From NCBI GenBank assembly GCA_963831705.1, contig CAWHRE010000010.1, positions 1,736,001-1,800,000 of the forward strand: 64,000 nucleotides of DNA, written 5' to 3'. Below, piece after piece: positions 25,869-35,367 of the stretch. The notes below the pieces were generated by a model. The model did not search any database and was not told the DNA's origin. It saw only the letters and a list, made by a program, of their open reading frames with translations. Position 1 is the first letter of the stretch; the number at the start of each line of letters is the position of its first letter. Made by a program: the position numbers and the translations under genes. The DNA comes from DASQPR01 sp963831705. GTDB taxonomy: Bacteria; Actinomycetota; Actinomycetes; Mycobacteriales; Micromonosporaceae.

Positions 25869-25906
25869 GTAGCAGCCGTCGTATCAAACGCATGGCAAGA
25901 GGCTGA

Positions 25907-25937
25907 GCCGGCCCCGAGCGCGATACTCGGGGCCGGC
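25907..25937 (+). terminator. Strong hairpin between two DUF397 genes
   Basis: GCCGGCCCCGAG (25907-25918) and CTCGGGGCCGGC (25926-25937) form a perfect 12-bp stem with a 7-nt loop. It implies that the DUF397 gene at 26020 has its own promoter. Confidence 0.8.
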
Positions 25938-26019
25938 AACGTTCATCCGTCCCCGAGTATCGACGTTCTGTCATATCTCCGTCACACTGAAGGCCTGCCG
26001 AGACGGCTCGGAGGCATCG

Positions 26020-26217
26020 ATGAATGACGGGCAGAACATTGCGTGGCGCCGCGCTCGCGGCTGTGAAAGCAGCAACTGCGTCGAGGTGGCGTACGACGAC
26101 GGCACTTATCTTGTACGCGCTTCGACCGAACCGGACGGCCTCATCCTCCGGTTCACACCGGACGAATGGCTTCTTTTCGCCCAAGGCATACGAGATGGGG
26201 ACTTTGACTTCCGCTGA
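26020..26217 (+). CDS. Second DUF397 protein
   Basis: A 65-residue DUF397 protein: IAWRRARGCESSNCVEVAYD, GLILRFTPDEWLLFAQGIRD. ATG 26020. It resembles the copy at 25683 but differs at many positions, and lies beyond a terminator. There is no XRE gene of its own beside it, so it may be an orphan that acts on the same or another regulator. Confidence 0.85.
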   Translation: MNDGQNIAWRRARGCESSNCVEVAYDDGTYLVRASTEPDGLILRFTPDEWLLFAQGIRDGDFDFR

Positions 26218-26405
26218 GCCCAATCTCACTTGACCCAAAGCCCGTTGACCTGCGCCTATAGCCAACCGCTACGGTCGAATCAACGGGGAGTGCAATCTCG
26301 CCGAGGCAACGGTTCGGGCAGTATAAGGCCTCGTGCGAACCAGGGATGTGGGACTTGTGCCCAGACCCGATACCATCAACTCCTCGGTAGTACGAGGAGG
26401 AACCA
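26218..26405 (+). promoter_or_regulatory. Upstream region of the fhaA-pknB operon
   Basis: A ~190-nt gap with two TTGACC hexamers near 26232 and 26247. The second is 19 nt from TACGGT. The untranslated leader would be ~130 nt and ends in GAGGAGGA before the GTG at 26406. The promoter assignment is tentative. Confidence 0.4.
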
Positions 26406-27179
26406 GTGAGTGTGCTGCAGCGCTTCGAAAAGCGTCTAGAGGGCCTGGTCGAAGGGGCCTTCGCAAAGGTGTTCAAGGGGGTCGTCCACCCCGTTGAGAT
26501 CCTCAACGCGATGCAACGGGAGGCCGAAGCCCATAAGGCGATCCTGGCCGGTGGGCGCACGCTGGTCCCGAACCGCTACGTGATCGATCTCTCGCCGTAC
26601 GATCACTCTCGGCTCGCGCCGTACGCGGCTGCGCTCGCTCAGGAGCTGGCACAGTCTCAGGCCGAGTTCATCGGCGAGCAGGGCTGGACCGTTTACGGCG
26701 ACGTCATCGTCGAGATCGAGCGTGGCGACGGCCTCGACACGGGCATGTTCCGGGTGACCGCCGAGGTATATACCGGTGGTGACGTGGCCCCGATGCCCGG
26801 CCCGGCGTACGACCAGGGTCCTCCGCCGATGGCACATCAGGGCTACGACCAGGGATATCCGCCGCAGGGTGGTGGAATGCCGCCGCAGGCGCCCGGCCGG
26901 GGCGTACGGCTGATCGCGAACGATGGCCGCACCTACCCGCTATCGATCGGCTCGACCGTGATCGGCCGTGGGGACCAGGCCAACTTGCGCCTGCCCGACG
27001 TCGGCATCTCCCGGCGGCACGCTCGGCTGGACTACGACGGTGCGCAGGTGGTGCTGACGGATCTCGGTTCCACCAACGGCTCGATGGTCAACGGTCAGCG
27101 CATCTCGGCCGTCGCCTTGAACCCGGGCGACATGATCCAGATCGGTACGACCACGCTTACCTTCCGTGTGGACGGCTGA
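26406..27179 (+). CDS. fhaA: FhaA-type protein (DUF3662 + FHA)
   Basis: A 257-residue protein. Residues 1-115 are the FhaA N-terminal domain (LQRFEKRLEGLVEGAFAKVF, VHPVEILNAMQREAE). A short Gly/Pro/Gln-rich linker follows. The FHA domain takes the last ~90 residues (VIGRGDQANLRLPDVGISRR, LTDLGSTNGSMVNG) with the pThr-binding R, S-R-R-H and N residues. In mycobacteria FhaA binds phosphorylated MviN and links Ser/Thr kinases to peptidoglycan synthesis. The linker is much shorter than in mycobacteria. First gene of the operon; GTG start with a strong GAGGAGGA site. Confidence 0.93.
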   Translation: MSVLQRFEKRLEGLVEGAFAKVFKGVVHPVEILNAMQREAEAHKAILAGGRTLVPNRYVIDLSPYDHSRLAPYAAALAQELAQSQAEFIGEQGWTVYGDVIVEIERGDGLDTGMFRVTAEVYTGGDVAPMPGPAYDQGPPPMAHQGYDQGYPPQGGGMPPQAPGRGVRLIANDGRTYPLSIGSTVIGRGDQANLRLPDVGISRRHARLDYDGAQVVLTDLGSTNGSMVNGQRISAVALNPGDMIQIGTTTLTFRVDG

Positions 27180-27184
27180 CGGAC

Positions 27185-27670
27185 TTGTCCGAACAGCTGG
27201 TCGTCTCGGTCGCTCGTCTAGCGTTGCTCGTGCTGCTGTGGATCTTCGTCTTTACCGTGGCCGGGGTTATCCGGCGGGACATCTTCTCCGGCGGTCGGTC
27301 CGGACGCCTGGTGGCGACCCCTCGTGGGCTCGCACCCTCGACGGCGTCCGGTCGGCCCGCTAAGGTCAAGCGCGGTCGGGCCGCGCACACGCTTGTGGTT
27401 ACTGCGGGGGCTCTGGCCGGCACCAAGATCACGTTGGACGACGCGCCCATTACGATCGGTCGAGCAGAGGATTCCACGCTTGTGATCACCGACGACTACT
27501 CCTCGGCGCATCACGCGCGCCTGTTCGCCAGGGGTGGTCAATGGTTCGTCGAGGATCTAGGTTCAACCAACGGGACCTACCTGGACCGTAACAAGGTCAG
27601 CGGTCCCACCCCCGTCCCACTCGGCGTGCCGATCCGAATCGGCCGGACCTCACTCGAATTACGGCCATGA
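27185..27670 (+). CDS. fhaB: FhaB/FipA-type FHA protein
   Basis: A 161-residue protein with an N-terminal membrane helix (residues 5-30, VARLALLVLLWIFVFTVAGV), a basic linker, and an FHA domain (ITIGRAEDSTLVITDDYSSA, VEDLGSTNGTYLDRNKV). In mycobacteria the ortholog is a division-linked pThr reader and a PknB/PstP target. A TTG start at 27185 is used, 5 nt after the fhaA stop, because it opens directly into the membrane helix. It overlaps pstP by 4 nt. Confidence 0.92.
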   Translation: MSEQLVVSVARLALLVLLWIFVFTVAGVIRRDIFSGGRSGRLVATPRGLAPSTASGRPAKVKRGRAAHTLVVTAGALAGTKITLDDAPITIGRAEDSTLVITDDYSSAHHARLFARGGQWFVEDLGSTNGTYLDRNKVSGPTPVPLGVPIRIGRTSLELRP

Positions 27671-29067
27671 CACTCACTTTGCGTTACGCGGCCCGAAGTG
27701 ACCGCGGACTTATCCGGGAGGGAAACCAGGACTCGGTCTACGCCGGGCCCAGGCTTCTCGCGGTCGCCGACGGCATGGGTGGCATGGCCGCCGGTGACGT
27801 CGCCAGCAATCTCGCGATCGCGGCAATGGCACCCCTCGACGAAGACGCACCGGGCGACTCGCTCGTGGACGCGCTCCGGTCGGCCGTTGAGATCGCCAAT
27901 CAGAACCTTCGCGACGCCGTCGACGCCAATCCCGCGCTCGAGGGCATGGGCACGACGCTGACCGGAATGCTGTTCTCGGGCACCAAGTTCGGCATGGTGC
28001 ACGTCGGCGATTCGCGCGCATACCTGCTGCGTGACGGCGAGTTCGTCCAGGTCACGAAGGACGACACGTACGTTCAGATGCTGATCGACGAAGGCCGGAT
28101 CACCGAGGAAGAAGCGAGCGTTCACCCGCAGCGATCGCTCCTGGTCCGCGCGCTGCAAGGTTCGGACGTAGACCCTCAATATTCGGTACGGCCCGCGGTC
28201 GTCGGCGATCGTTATCTGATCTGCAGCGACGGGCTCTCCGGCCCGGTCAGCGACGACAGCATCGCGGCGACCATGCGCGAATACCCGGATCCCGACCAGT
28301 GCGCCGAGCGGCTCGTCCAGCTCGCGCTGCGTGGCGGCGGCCCCGACAACATCACCGTGATCGTCGTTGACGTCACCGACGAGGACATTCTCGAAGGTCG
28401 GCCGTACGTCGGCGGGGCCGCTTCTCGCGACCGTGGCCGCAACGGGCGGCTGCCGGAGTCGACGCCCGCCACTCGCGCCTCCGAGTTGACGGCGATCCGC
28501 CCGGCGGTCACCGACGACGCTGGGGACGACGACGATGACGAGCCGCGTCCGAAGCGTCACCCCGGGCGTACCGCATTGCTGCTGATTCTGGTGCTCGCGA
28601 TCCTCGGCGCCGGCGGCTTCTACGGTTGGCGATACACGCAGTCCCGCTATTACGTCGGCGCAACCGATGACGGTCACGTCGCGGTGTTCCAAGGCGTCCA
28701 GGGCAAAGTCATCGGATTCAAGTTGAATCACGTCGCGACCACGAGCGAGTTGACTCTCGCCGATCTGAACCAGGATGCGCAAAGCAAGGTCAAACAGGGG
28801 ATCGCGGAGCCGAGCAAGGCGGATGCCGAGAATGCGCTGAACAATTTGCGCGACCCGGCGAACGGATTTCTTCGTCAGACCTGCCCGGCCGTGATCAATC
28901 CGGAGACGTCGCCCAGTCCGGCGCCCTCGGTGAGCGCGACCGTGTCGACGGTGCTTCCGTCCGGTCAGGCGACACCGTCCACGCCACCGACACCGACCTC
29001 GGTCGGCGTCTCACCGACCTTCTCCGAATCCAGCCCCGGTCCCACGCCCTCGTCCGACAACTGTTGA
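27667..29067 (+). CDS. pstP: PP2C-family Ser/Thr phosphatase PstP
   Basis: A 466-residue membrane phosphatase that counteracts PknA and PknB. The catalytic domain (residues 1-235) has RSDRGLIREGNQDSVYAG, VADGMGGMAAGDVAS, VHVGDSRAYLLRDG, CSDGLSG and GPDNITVIVVDV, giving all metal-binding Asp residues. A polar linker, one membrane helix near residue 305 (ALLLILVLAILGAGGF) and a short external part with a Ser/Thr/Pro tail follow. The ATG overlaps the fhaB stop codon. Confidence 0.95.
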   Translation: MTLTLRYAARSDRGLIREGNQDSVYAGPRLLAVADGMGGMAAGDVASNLAIAAMAPLDEDAPGDSLVDALRSAVEIANQNLRDAVDANPALEGMGTTLTGMLFSGTKFGMVHVGDSRAYLLRDGEFVQVTKDDTYVQMLIDEGRITEEEASVHPQRSLLVRALQGSDVDPQYSVRPAVVGDRYLICSDGLSGPVSDDSIAATMREYPDPDQCAERLVQLALRGGGPDNITVIVVDVTDEDILEGRPYVGGAASRDRGRNGRLPESTPATRASELTAIRPAVTDDAGDDDDDEPRPKRHPGRTALLLILVLAILGAGGFYGWRYTQSRYYVGATDDGHVAVFQGVQGKVIGFKLNHVATTSELTLADLNQDAQSKVKQGIAEPSKADAENALNNLRDPANGFLRQTCPAVINPETSPSPAPSVSATVSTVLPSGQATPSTPPTPTSVGVSPTFSESSPGPTPSSDNC

Positions 29068-29083
29068 TAGGTGCACCCCTGCC

Positions 29084-30535
29084 GTGAGCGCCCCCGCCGC
29101 GCCCGTTGAACTACCGCGCCCTGCGTCGGTGGTCGGCGTACGCGTGAAGAACAAGCGCAACGTCGAGCTCGGCCTGCTCATCTTCGCGATGTTGGTCGTG
29201 CTGGCGTTCGCGGTCGCGGCCGAAGGCGGGCTCGACAATCGGATCAGAGGCGACGTCTGGGTCCAGCCCGCCGTCACGTTTGCGCTGTTCCTCGCGTTTC
29301 ACTTCGTGATCCGCACGTTGGTGCCGTACGCCGATCCGATCTTCCTGCCGTGTGTCGCGCTTCTCAACGGGCTGGGCATCGCGTTCCTGCGTCGCTTGGA
29401 CCTGGCGAACGCGAAGGTCGGCAAGGCGAGTTGGTCACCATTCGCCGGGGACGCATTCCGCCAGCTCTGCTGGACCCTGGCGGCACTTGTGGTCGCTACG
29501 ATCGCACTGATGATCATCAAGGATCACCGAGTGCTGTCGCGGTACGCGTACACGCTGGGTCTGGTCGGTGTTGTTCTCGTTCTTATCCCGGCCGTACTTC
29601 CCGCTCGGTTCTCCGAGGTCAACGACGTCAAGCTGTGGATCAAGTTCGGCAGCTTCTTCCAGATCCAGCCCGGTGAGTTCGCAAAGCTGGCGCTGCTGTC
29701 ATTCTTCGCCTATTACCTGGTCCGTAAGCGCGAGGTGCTGTCGTTGGCCAGCCGCCGCGTGCTCGGGATCGATCTTCCGCGCGGTCGTGATCTCGGACCG
29801 GTGCTCGCCGTCTGGGCGCTGAGCCTCATGGTCCTTGTGTTCGAGAAGGATCTCGGCACGTCGCTGCTCTACTTCGGCATGTTCATCGTCACGCTCTACA
29901 TCGCGACCGAGCGCGTGAGCTGGATGCTGATCGGCGTGCTGCTGTTCTTCGTCGGCGCGTACGGCGCGTTCGCGCTCGGCAACGCGACCAGCTTCCACCA
30001 GCGCGTTGAGGTGTGGCTGCATCCCTTCGCCGGTAAAACCCCGACGAACAGCGGCTATCAGGTGGTTCAGTCACTGCTCGGACTCGGCACCGGTGGCCTC
30101 TTCGGCGCGGGTCCGGGCGCCGGACATCCGCAGCTGGTCCCAGCCGTGCGTACCGACTTCGTCTTCGCCGGCCTCGGCGAGGAGATCGGCTTGTTCGGCC
30201 TGACCGCGCTGCTTGTGGTGTATCTCTTCATCGTGCTCCGCGGTCTGCGTGCGGCGATCGGCGTCCGGGATTCCTTCGGCAAGTTGCTCGCCGGCGGTCT
30301 GGCGTTCACGCTGGGTTTGCAGATCTTCGTGATCATCGGAGGTGTGAGCCGGCTCATCCCGTTGACCGGCCAGACGACGCCATTCATGTCCGCAGGTGGA
30401 TCATCGTTGATGGCGAACTGGCTGCTCATCGCGATCCTGCTGAGAATTTCGGATGCGGCACGTCGGCCGGCGGCGCCGCCGCTGGCGCCCGGTACGCCCG
30501 TGCAACTCGCTGGTATGGCGACGGAGGTGATCTGA
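29084..30535 (+). CDS. rodA: RodA/FtsW-family peptidoglycan glycosyltransferase
   Basis: A 483-residue SEDS protein with about ten membrane helices that polymerises lipid II. Typical SEDS motifs are LWIKFGSFFQIQPGEFAKLA, VFEKDLGTSLLYFGMF, SGYQVVQSLLGLGTGGLFG, DFVFAGLGEEIGLFGL and GGVSRLIPLTGQTTPFMSAG. The gene lies directly before pbpA, its transpeptidase partner, as in mycobacteria, where this SEDS protein acts in elongation. GTG start 16 nt after pstP. Confidence 0.95.
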   Translation: MSAPAAPVELPRPASVVGVRVKNKRNVELGLLIFAMLVVLAFAVAAEGGLDNRIRGDVWVQPAVTFALFLAFHFVIRTLVPYADPIFLPCVALLNGLGIAFLRRLDLANAKVGKASWSPFAGDAFRQLCWTLAALVVATIALMIIKDHRVLSRYAYTLGLVGVVLVLIPAVLPARFSEVNDVKLWIKFGSFFQIQPGEFAKLALLSFFAYYLVRKREVLSLASRRVLGIDLPRGRDLGPVLAVWALSLMVLVFEKDLGTSLLYFGMFIVTLYIATERVSWMLIGVLLFFVGAYGAFALGNATSFHQRVEVWLHPFAGKTPTNSGYQVVQSLLGLGTGGLFGAGPGAGHPQLVPAVRTDFVFAGLGEEIGLFGLTALLVVYLFIVLRGLRAAIGVRDSFGKLLAGGLAFTLGLQIFVIIGGVSRLIPLTGQTTPFMSAGGSSLMANWLLIAILLRISDAARRPAAPPLAPGTPVQLAGMATEVI

Positions 30536-32032
30536 GTGAATGCGCCATTGCGTCGCGTCGGGGTCGTGATCCTGGTCCTGTTCGCGCTGCTCTTTGCGAA
30601 TCTGAACTGGGTTCAGGCATACAAGGCGGATGCCTACCGCACCAGCCAATACAACGGGCGCGTCCAGCTCACTCAGTACCAGCAGCAGCGTGGGTCGATT
30701 CTGGATGCGAAGGGCAACATCATCGCGTACAGCAAGGCGACCTCGGACTCGCTCAAGTACCAGCGGATGTATCCCCTGGGTTCGATGTTCGAGCCGATTG
30801 TCGGGTACCGGCCGGTCAACCTCGGCTCAACCGGAATCGAGCGGGCCGAGGAGGCCTACCTCAACGGCACCGCGACCGACCGCCTTTCGGATCTGTTCTT
30901 CACCAGCACGTCCGCGGGTGACACCGTGACCACGACGCTGCAAAAGAGCGTCCAGCAGGTCGCGTACAACGACATCGTCAACAACGGTGACGGCGCGAAC
31001 GTCGGCGCCGCCGTCGCGCTCGATCCGACCACCGGTGCGATCACCGCGCTCGTGTCGACACCGAGCTTCGACCCGTCGAAGTTGGCCAGCCATTCCACGT
31101 CGACGGCAGAGTCGTACTACAACTCGCTGAACAAGCAGTCACCGAACCCGCTGGTCAATCGGGCCACACAGGAGACGTATCCGCCGGGATCGACGTTCAA
31201 GGTGATCATGTCAGCGCTGGCGCTCTCGACCAACCAGTACACCCCGGACACGATGGTCCCGGCCGGCCCGTCGTTTACCCCGATTCCGGGCAGCAGTTTC
31301 ACGATGACCAACGACGACGCCGGGACGTGCCCGGAAGCCGAGGTCACGTTGCTCGACGCGTTGACGGTCTCGTGCAACACCGCGTACGGGCAGCTCGGCG
31401 TCGCGCTCGGCTCGAAGGCGATCACGCAGGAAGCCAAGGCCTTCGGCTTCGCGCCGGACAGCACGCTCACGATCGCCGGCTCCGGTCAGTCCGCGGTCGG
31501 CGTGGCGGCGAGCCAGACCGGCGACATGACCCAGCCGGGTGGCAAGGACGACCCGAACCTCGTCGCCCAGTCCAGCATCGGCCAGCACGACGTACGCATG
31601 ACCTGCATGGAAGGCGCTCTGATCGCCGCCACGGTCGCGAACAACGGCGTGCAGATGCGTCCGTACCTGATCGACAAGATCCAGGACTCGGATCTGAAGA
31701 CGGTCTACTCCGCGCAGCAGTCGCCGTACCTGACGCCGATTACGCCGGGCGTCGCCGGGCAACTGCAGACGATGATGAAGTCGGTGGTCGACAACGGCAC
31801 GGCACAGGCCGCGCAGATCACCGGCTACTACGTGGCCGGCAAGACCGGTACGGCACAGAACGTGAAGGGCGCGGAGAACCACCGCTGGTTCATCGGATTC
31901 GCGATGAAGGACGGCAAGCCGATCGCTGCCGTGGCCGTCCTGTTGGTGAACGCCGGCAACCTGGGTAAACAGAGCGCACCGAAGATCGCCGGCGACATTT
32001 TGAAGGCCGCGATCGCCGCGGAAGGCAAATAA
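30536..32032 (+). CDS. pbpA: Class B penicillin-binding protein PbpA
   Basis: A 498-residue transpeptidase with an N-terminal membrane helix (VVILVLFALLFANLNWV), a dimerisation part, and a catalytic domain with SxxK in PPGSTFKVI (near residue 220), SxN in VSCNTAYGQLG, and KTG in AGKTGTAQN. It forms a SEDS-PBP pair with rodA and cross-links new peptidoglycan. The GTG start directly follows the rodA stop, with GGAGG upstream. Its TAA stop overlaps the pknA ATG by one base. Confidence 0.95.
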   Translation: MNAPLRRVGVVILVLFALLFANLNWVQAYKADAYRTSQYNGRVQLTQYQQQRGSILDAKGNIIAYSKATSDSLKYQRMYPLGSMFEPIVGYRPVNLGSTGIERAEEAYLNGTATDRLSDLFFTSTSAGDTVTTTLQKSVQQVAYNDIVNNGDGANVGAAVALDPTTGAITALVSTPSFDPSKLASHSTSTAESYYNSLNKQSPNPLVNRATQETYPPGSTFKVIMSALALSTNQYTPDTMVPAGPSFTPIPGSSFTMTNDDAGTCPEAEVTLLDALTVSCNTAYGQLGVALGSKAITQEAKAFGFAPDSTLTIAGSGQSAVGVAASQTGDMTQPGGKDDPNLVAQSSIGQHDVRMTCMEGALIAATVANNGVQMRPYLIDKIQDSDLKTVYSAQQSPYLTPITPGVAGQLQTMMKSVVDNGTAQAAQITGYYVAGKTGTAQNVKGAENHRWFIGFAMKDGKPIAAVAVLLVNAGNLGKQSAPKIAGDILKAAIAAEGK

Positions 32033-33363
32033 TGACAAACGTTGGTCCTGGGATGACGCTTGCCGGGCGCTACCGGCTCGATGAGCACGTCGCCGGCGGT
32101 GGCATGGGTGACGTGTGGAAGGGCACCGACGAGGTGCTCGGCCGTACGGTTGCGGTGAAAGTCCTGCTCGCGGCGCTGGTCGCGGAACCGGGATTCGCAC
32201 AGCGCTTCCGTGACGAAGCTCGGACGATGGCGACCATCAATCATCCCGGCGTCGTGAACGTGTACGACTACGGATCGGATCAGGGCATCACGTACCTGAT
32301 CATGGAGTTCATCGAGGGCGATGCGCTGTCGAAGACGCTGTCCCGGGTCGGTCGGCTCACTCCCGGCCGGACGATGTCGTTGATCGCGCAGGCGGCCGAT
32401 GCCCTTCAAGCAGCACACGACAAGGGCATCGTGCATCGCGACGTGAAGCCTGCCAACCTGATGGTCCGCCCGAACGGCACGCTCGTCCTCACCGACTTCG
32501 GCATCGCCCGGTCGGCCCAGGCAAGCCAGCTCACCGCCGTCGGCTCGGTCCTCGGTACGGCGTCGTACATCTCGCCCGAGCAGGCCGCCGGTCATCTCGC
32601 CACGTCGGCATCGGACGTGTACGCGTTGGGCGTCGTCGCCTACCAGTGCCTCTCGGGTCGCCGGCCGTTCGAAGGCGGTAGCCCGATCGAGATCGCGCTG
32701 CAGCACGTCGATGCGGTTCCGCCGCCGTTGCCGCCGGACATTCCCAGTCCCGTCCGGATTCTGGTCGACCGTTGTCTGGCCAAGGCACCGAACGCGCGTT
32801 GGCCCAGCGCTTCGGCGCTTGCCGCCGCTGCACGTCTGGCCGCGAACGGTCAGACCGTCCCGGCCGCGCCGCAGACTCGGCCGATCTCGGGTGCACCGGC
32901 GTCACCCGGCCCGGTCGGCCCGACGTCCGGCGCCGGTCGTCAGGGACCGGCCGGAACGCAGGTGCTTCCGCCGCGCCCCCAATCGGCGCCGCCCGCGACG
33001 TACCGCCCGCCGCCGGCGTATCAGGCGCCGGCACCGCAAGCGCGTCCGATCCCGTACCAGCCGCAGCCCCAACCTCAGCAGAGCCGTACCGGCGTGATCG
33101 TGCTGGGCATCGTGCTCGCGATCCTCGTGGTCCTGCTCGCCGCGCTGATTGCATCCGCCATTAAGCGCCACAACCACCAGCAACTCTGCGCAAAGAATCC
33201 GGCCGCAGCCGAATGCCAGCCGTCTTCATCGGCGCGATTCACGGCGCCGCTCCCGGTGACGGGCGTCACGACTGCGGCGCTGCGCGCCACGCCCGTCAGG
33301 ACGGGCTCACCGGTAACGGTTATGGTTGGTGCGTCGTCTGTCCACCGGGCCGGCGTGCGTTGA
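32032..33363 (+). CDS. pknA: Membrane Ser/Thr protein kinase PknA
   Basis: A 443-residue Hanks-type kinase. Gly-rich loop VAGGGMGDVWKG, Lys in VAVKVLL, catalytic HRDVKPANLMV, DFGIA, and activation loop ending GTASYISPEQA. A Pro/Gln-rich juxtamembrane linker leads to a membrane helix near residue 370 (VIVLGIVLAILVVLLAALIA) and a short outside tail with two Cys; there are no PASTA units. In actinobacteria PknA regulates division and cell shape and is activated with PknB. Confidence 0.94.
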   Translation: MTNVGPGMTLAGRYRLDEHVAGGGMGDVWKGTDEVLGRTVAVKVLLAALVAEPGFAQRFRDEARTMATINHPGVVNVYDYGSDQGITYLIMEFIEGDALSKTLSRVGRLTPGRTMSLIAQAADALQAAHDKGIVHRDVKPANLMVRPNGTLVLTDFGIARSAQASQLTAVGSVLGTASYISPEQAAGHLATSASDVYALGVVAYQCLSGRRPFEGGSPIEIALQHVDAVPPPLPPDIPSPVRILVDRCLAKAPNARWPSASALAAAARLAANGQTVPAAPQTRPISGAPASPGPVGPTSGAGRQGPAGTQVLPPRPQSAPPATYRPPPAYQAPAPQARPIPYQPQPQPQQSRTGVIVLGIVLAILVVLLAALIASAIKRHNHQQLCAKNPAAAECQPSSSARFTAPLPVTGVTTAALRATPVRTGSPVTVMVGASSVHRAGVR

Positions 33364-33391
33364 TCATGTTGTCGACTGAGGGACTGAACAG

Positions 33392-35146
33392 ATGAGTGCG
33401 GGCCGCCTGCTCGGAGGCAGGTATCAGGTCGGCGAACTGCTCGGCTACGGCGGGATGGCCGAAGTCCATCAGGGTCGTGATTCACGGCTCGGCCGAGATG
33501 TGGCGATCAAGCTGCTCCGGGCCGACCTTGCGCGCGATGCGACGTTCCAGATGCGGTTCAGCCGAGAGGCGCAGAATGCAGCCGCGCTGAATCACCCGGC
33601 GATCGTTGCGGTCTACGACACCGGCGAAGAGTACGCGCCGAGCGGCGAAGCTCTGCCGTACATCGTAATGGAGTACGTGAACGGCCGGACGCTCAAGGAA
33701 GTTCTGACCGCGGAAGGACCCCTTCAGCCGCGCCGGGCACTCGAGATCAGCGCGGACGTGTGCGCGGCCCTCGAATTCAGTCACCGGCACGGCATCATTC
33801 ACCGTGACATCAAGCCGGGAAACGTCATGCTGACGCAGACCGGTCAGGTCAAGGTGATGGACTTCGGCATCGCTCGGGCGCTGGCCAGCGGCGCGAGCAC
33901 GATGACGCAGACGAGTGCCGTGATCGGCACCGCCCAGTACCTGTCGCCGGAGCAGGCACGCGGCGAAGCCGTGGACGCCCGATCCGACGTGTACGCGACC
34001 GGTTGCGTCGTGTTCGAGCTGCTCACCGGACACCCGCCGTTCGTCGGTGACAATCCGGTCAGCGTCGCCTACCAGCACGTACGGGAGGATCCGAAGCCGC
34101 CGAGCTCGTCCAATCGCGACGTGACGCCGGATATCGACGCGGTCGTCTTGAAGGCGCTCGCGAAGAACCCGCTGAACCGGTATCAGAGCGCGGCTGAGAT
34201 GCGAGCCGACCTCCTTCGTGCCGCGAACGGCCGGCCAGTGCTCGCGACGCCGTTGCTTGCGGACGACCTCGGTACGGTCGTCGAAACCGCGCCGCGGGTC
34301 GGCCCGAACGGCACGCGGCCGACGCTTCCGGCCCGGGTAGGCGATCCGCAGCGCCGCCGCGCGTCGACCTGGGTGATGGTCGCGCTCAGCCTGCTCGGCG
34401 TGATCGCGGTCGTAGCGCTGGGCACCGGGCTTTACCTGACCAGCCGGACGCAACAGACGAAGGTGCCGACCATCCTCCAGATGGACACGAACTCGGCGAT
34501 CCAGAAGCTGGAGGCATCACAGCTCCATATCGGTACGCAAACGGCGAAGACCGATCCGTCGTGCAAGGTAGGCACGGTCGTCTCGTCGGATCCACCGGCC
34601 GGGAAGACGGTCAACGTCAACACGGCGGTCAACATCGTGGTCTGCGGCGGCAGCGGTACACGCGCCATTCCGTCGCTGACGACGCTCGGCGAGGACGCGG
34701 CGAAGAGCCTCCTGACCGAGGCTGGGTTCACGAACTTCCACTTCAATGAGGTGTCCGGCATTGGTACGCCGTCGACGGTGACGGGCGTGGTGCCAGCAGA
34801 ACAGACGGTCGTCCCGCTGAACCAGTTGATCACGGTAACCGTGACAAAGGGCGATGAGGCTGTCGTTCCGTCGGTCAAGGGTCTTTCGCTGACGGACGCA
34901 GAGAACCAACTCAGAGCGGCCGGCTTCACGACGTTCTCGACTCGGAATGGCACGTCCCAAAGCGCCAATGACGTCAATAACGTGATCAGCCAGTCGCCGG
35001 GTGCCAGTCAGACTCCGATCCTCAAGACGAAGACGATCACGCTGACCATCGGTGGGCCGTACACGCCGCCGACCTCGCCGCCACCCGGTGGTGGCGGCGG
35101 CGGTGGACCGAGCATCGGGCCGCCGACACCGTCGCCCTCGTCGTAA
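33392..35146 (+). CDS. pknB: Ser/Thr protein kinase PknB with three PASTA units
   Basis: A 584-residue kinase. The kinase domain (residues 10-275) has GYGGMAEVHQG, VAIKLL, HRDIKPGNVML, DFGIARA and the activation loop TMTQTSAVIGTAQYLSPEQA, close to the mycobacterial loop with its paired regulatory Thr. A membrane helix lies near residue 335 (VMVALSLLGVIAVVALGTGL). Three PASTA units follow, where mycobacterial PknB has four, and the protein ends in a Pro/Gly tail. PASTA units sense muropeptides or lipid II. Last gene of the operon; an intrinsic terminator starts 4 nt after the stop. Confidence 0.95.
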   Translation: MSAGRLLGGRYQVGELLGYGGMAEVHQGRDSRLGRDVAIKLLRADLARDATFQMRFSREAQNAAALNHPAIVAVYDTGEEYAPSGEALPYIVMEYVNGRTLKEVLTAEGPLQPRRALEISADVCAALEFSHRHGIIHRDIKPGNVMLTQTGQVKVMDFGIARALASGASTMTQTSAVIGTAQYLSPEQARGEAVDARSDVYATGCVVFELLTGHPPFVGDNPVSVAYQHVREDPKPPSSSNRDVTPDIDAVVLKALAKNPLNRYQSAAEMRADLLRAANGRPVLATPLLADDLGTVVETAPRVGPNGTRPTLPARVGDPQRRRASTWVMVALSLLGVIAVVALGTGLYLTSRTQQTKVPTILQMDTNSAIQKLEASQLHIGTQTAKTDPSCKVGTVVSSDPPAGKTVNVNTAVNIVVCGGSGTRAIPSLTTLGEDAAKSLLTEAGFTNFHFNEVSGIGTPSTVTGVVPAEQTVVPLNQLITVTVTKGDEAVVPSVKGLSLTDAENQLRAAGFTTFSTRNGTSQSANDVNNVISQSPGASQTPILKTKTITLTIGGPYTPPTSPPPGGGGGGGPSIGPPTPSPSS

Positions 35147-35150
35147 CGCG

Positions 35151-35180
35151 AAAGCCCGGACGCGACCGTCCGGGCTTTTT
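35151..35180 (+). terminator. Intrinsic terminator of the fhaA-pknB operon
   Basis: AAAGCCCGGACG (35151-35162) and CGTCCGGGCTTT (35167-35178) form a perfect 12-bp stem with a CGAC loop and a five-T run. It is the clearest rho-independent terminator in the window. Confidence 0.95.
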
Positions 35181-35367
35181 GCTGTCATGGGCGTCACAGC
35201 GCAAATCCGCGATTGTCACCATGCAGTAACGAGACGGACTCGGATCATTCGCGCAGTGGCCCGGTGTCCGCGCGAATATGTACCGTCATCAAGGTGCCGA
35301 TCCCATGCCAACGAGCGATACGTGCTCACGGTGTCGAACGTGGAGGCGCCGTGTGTTGGGAGGCATT

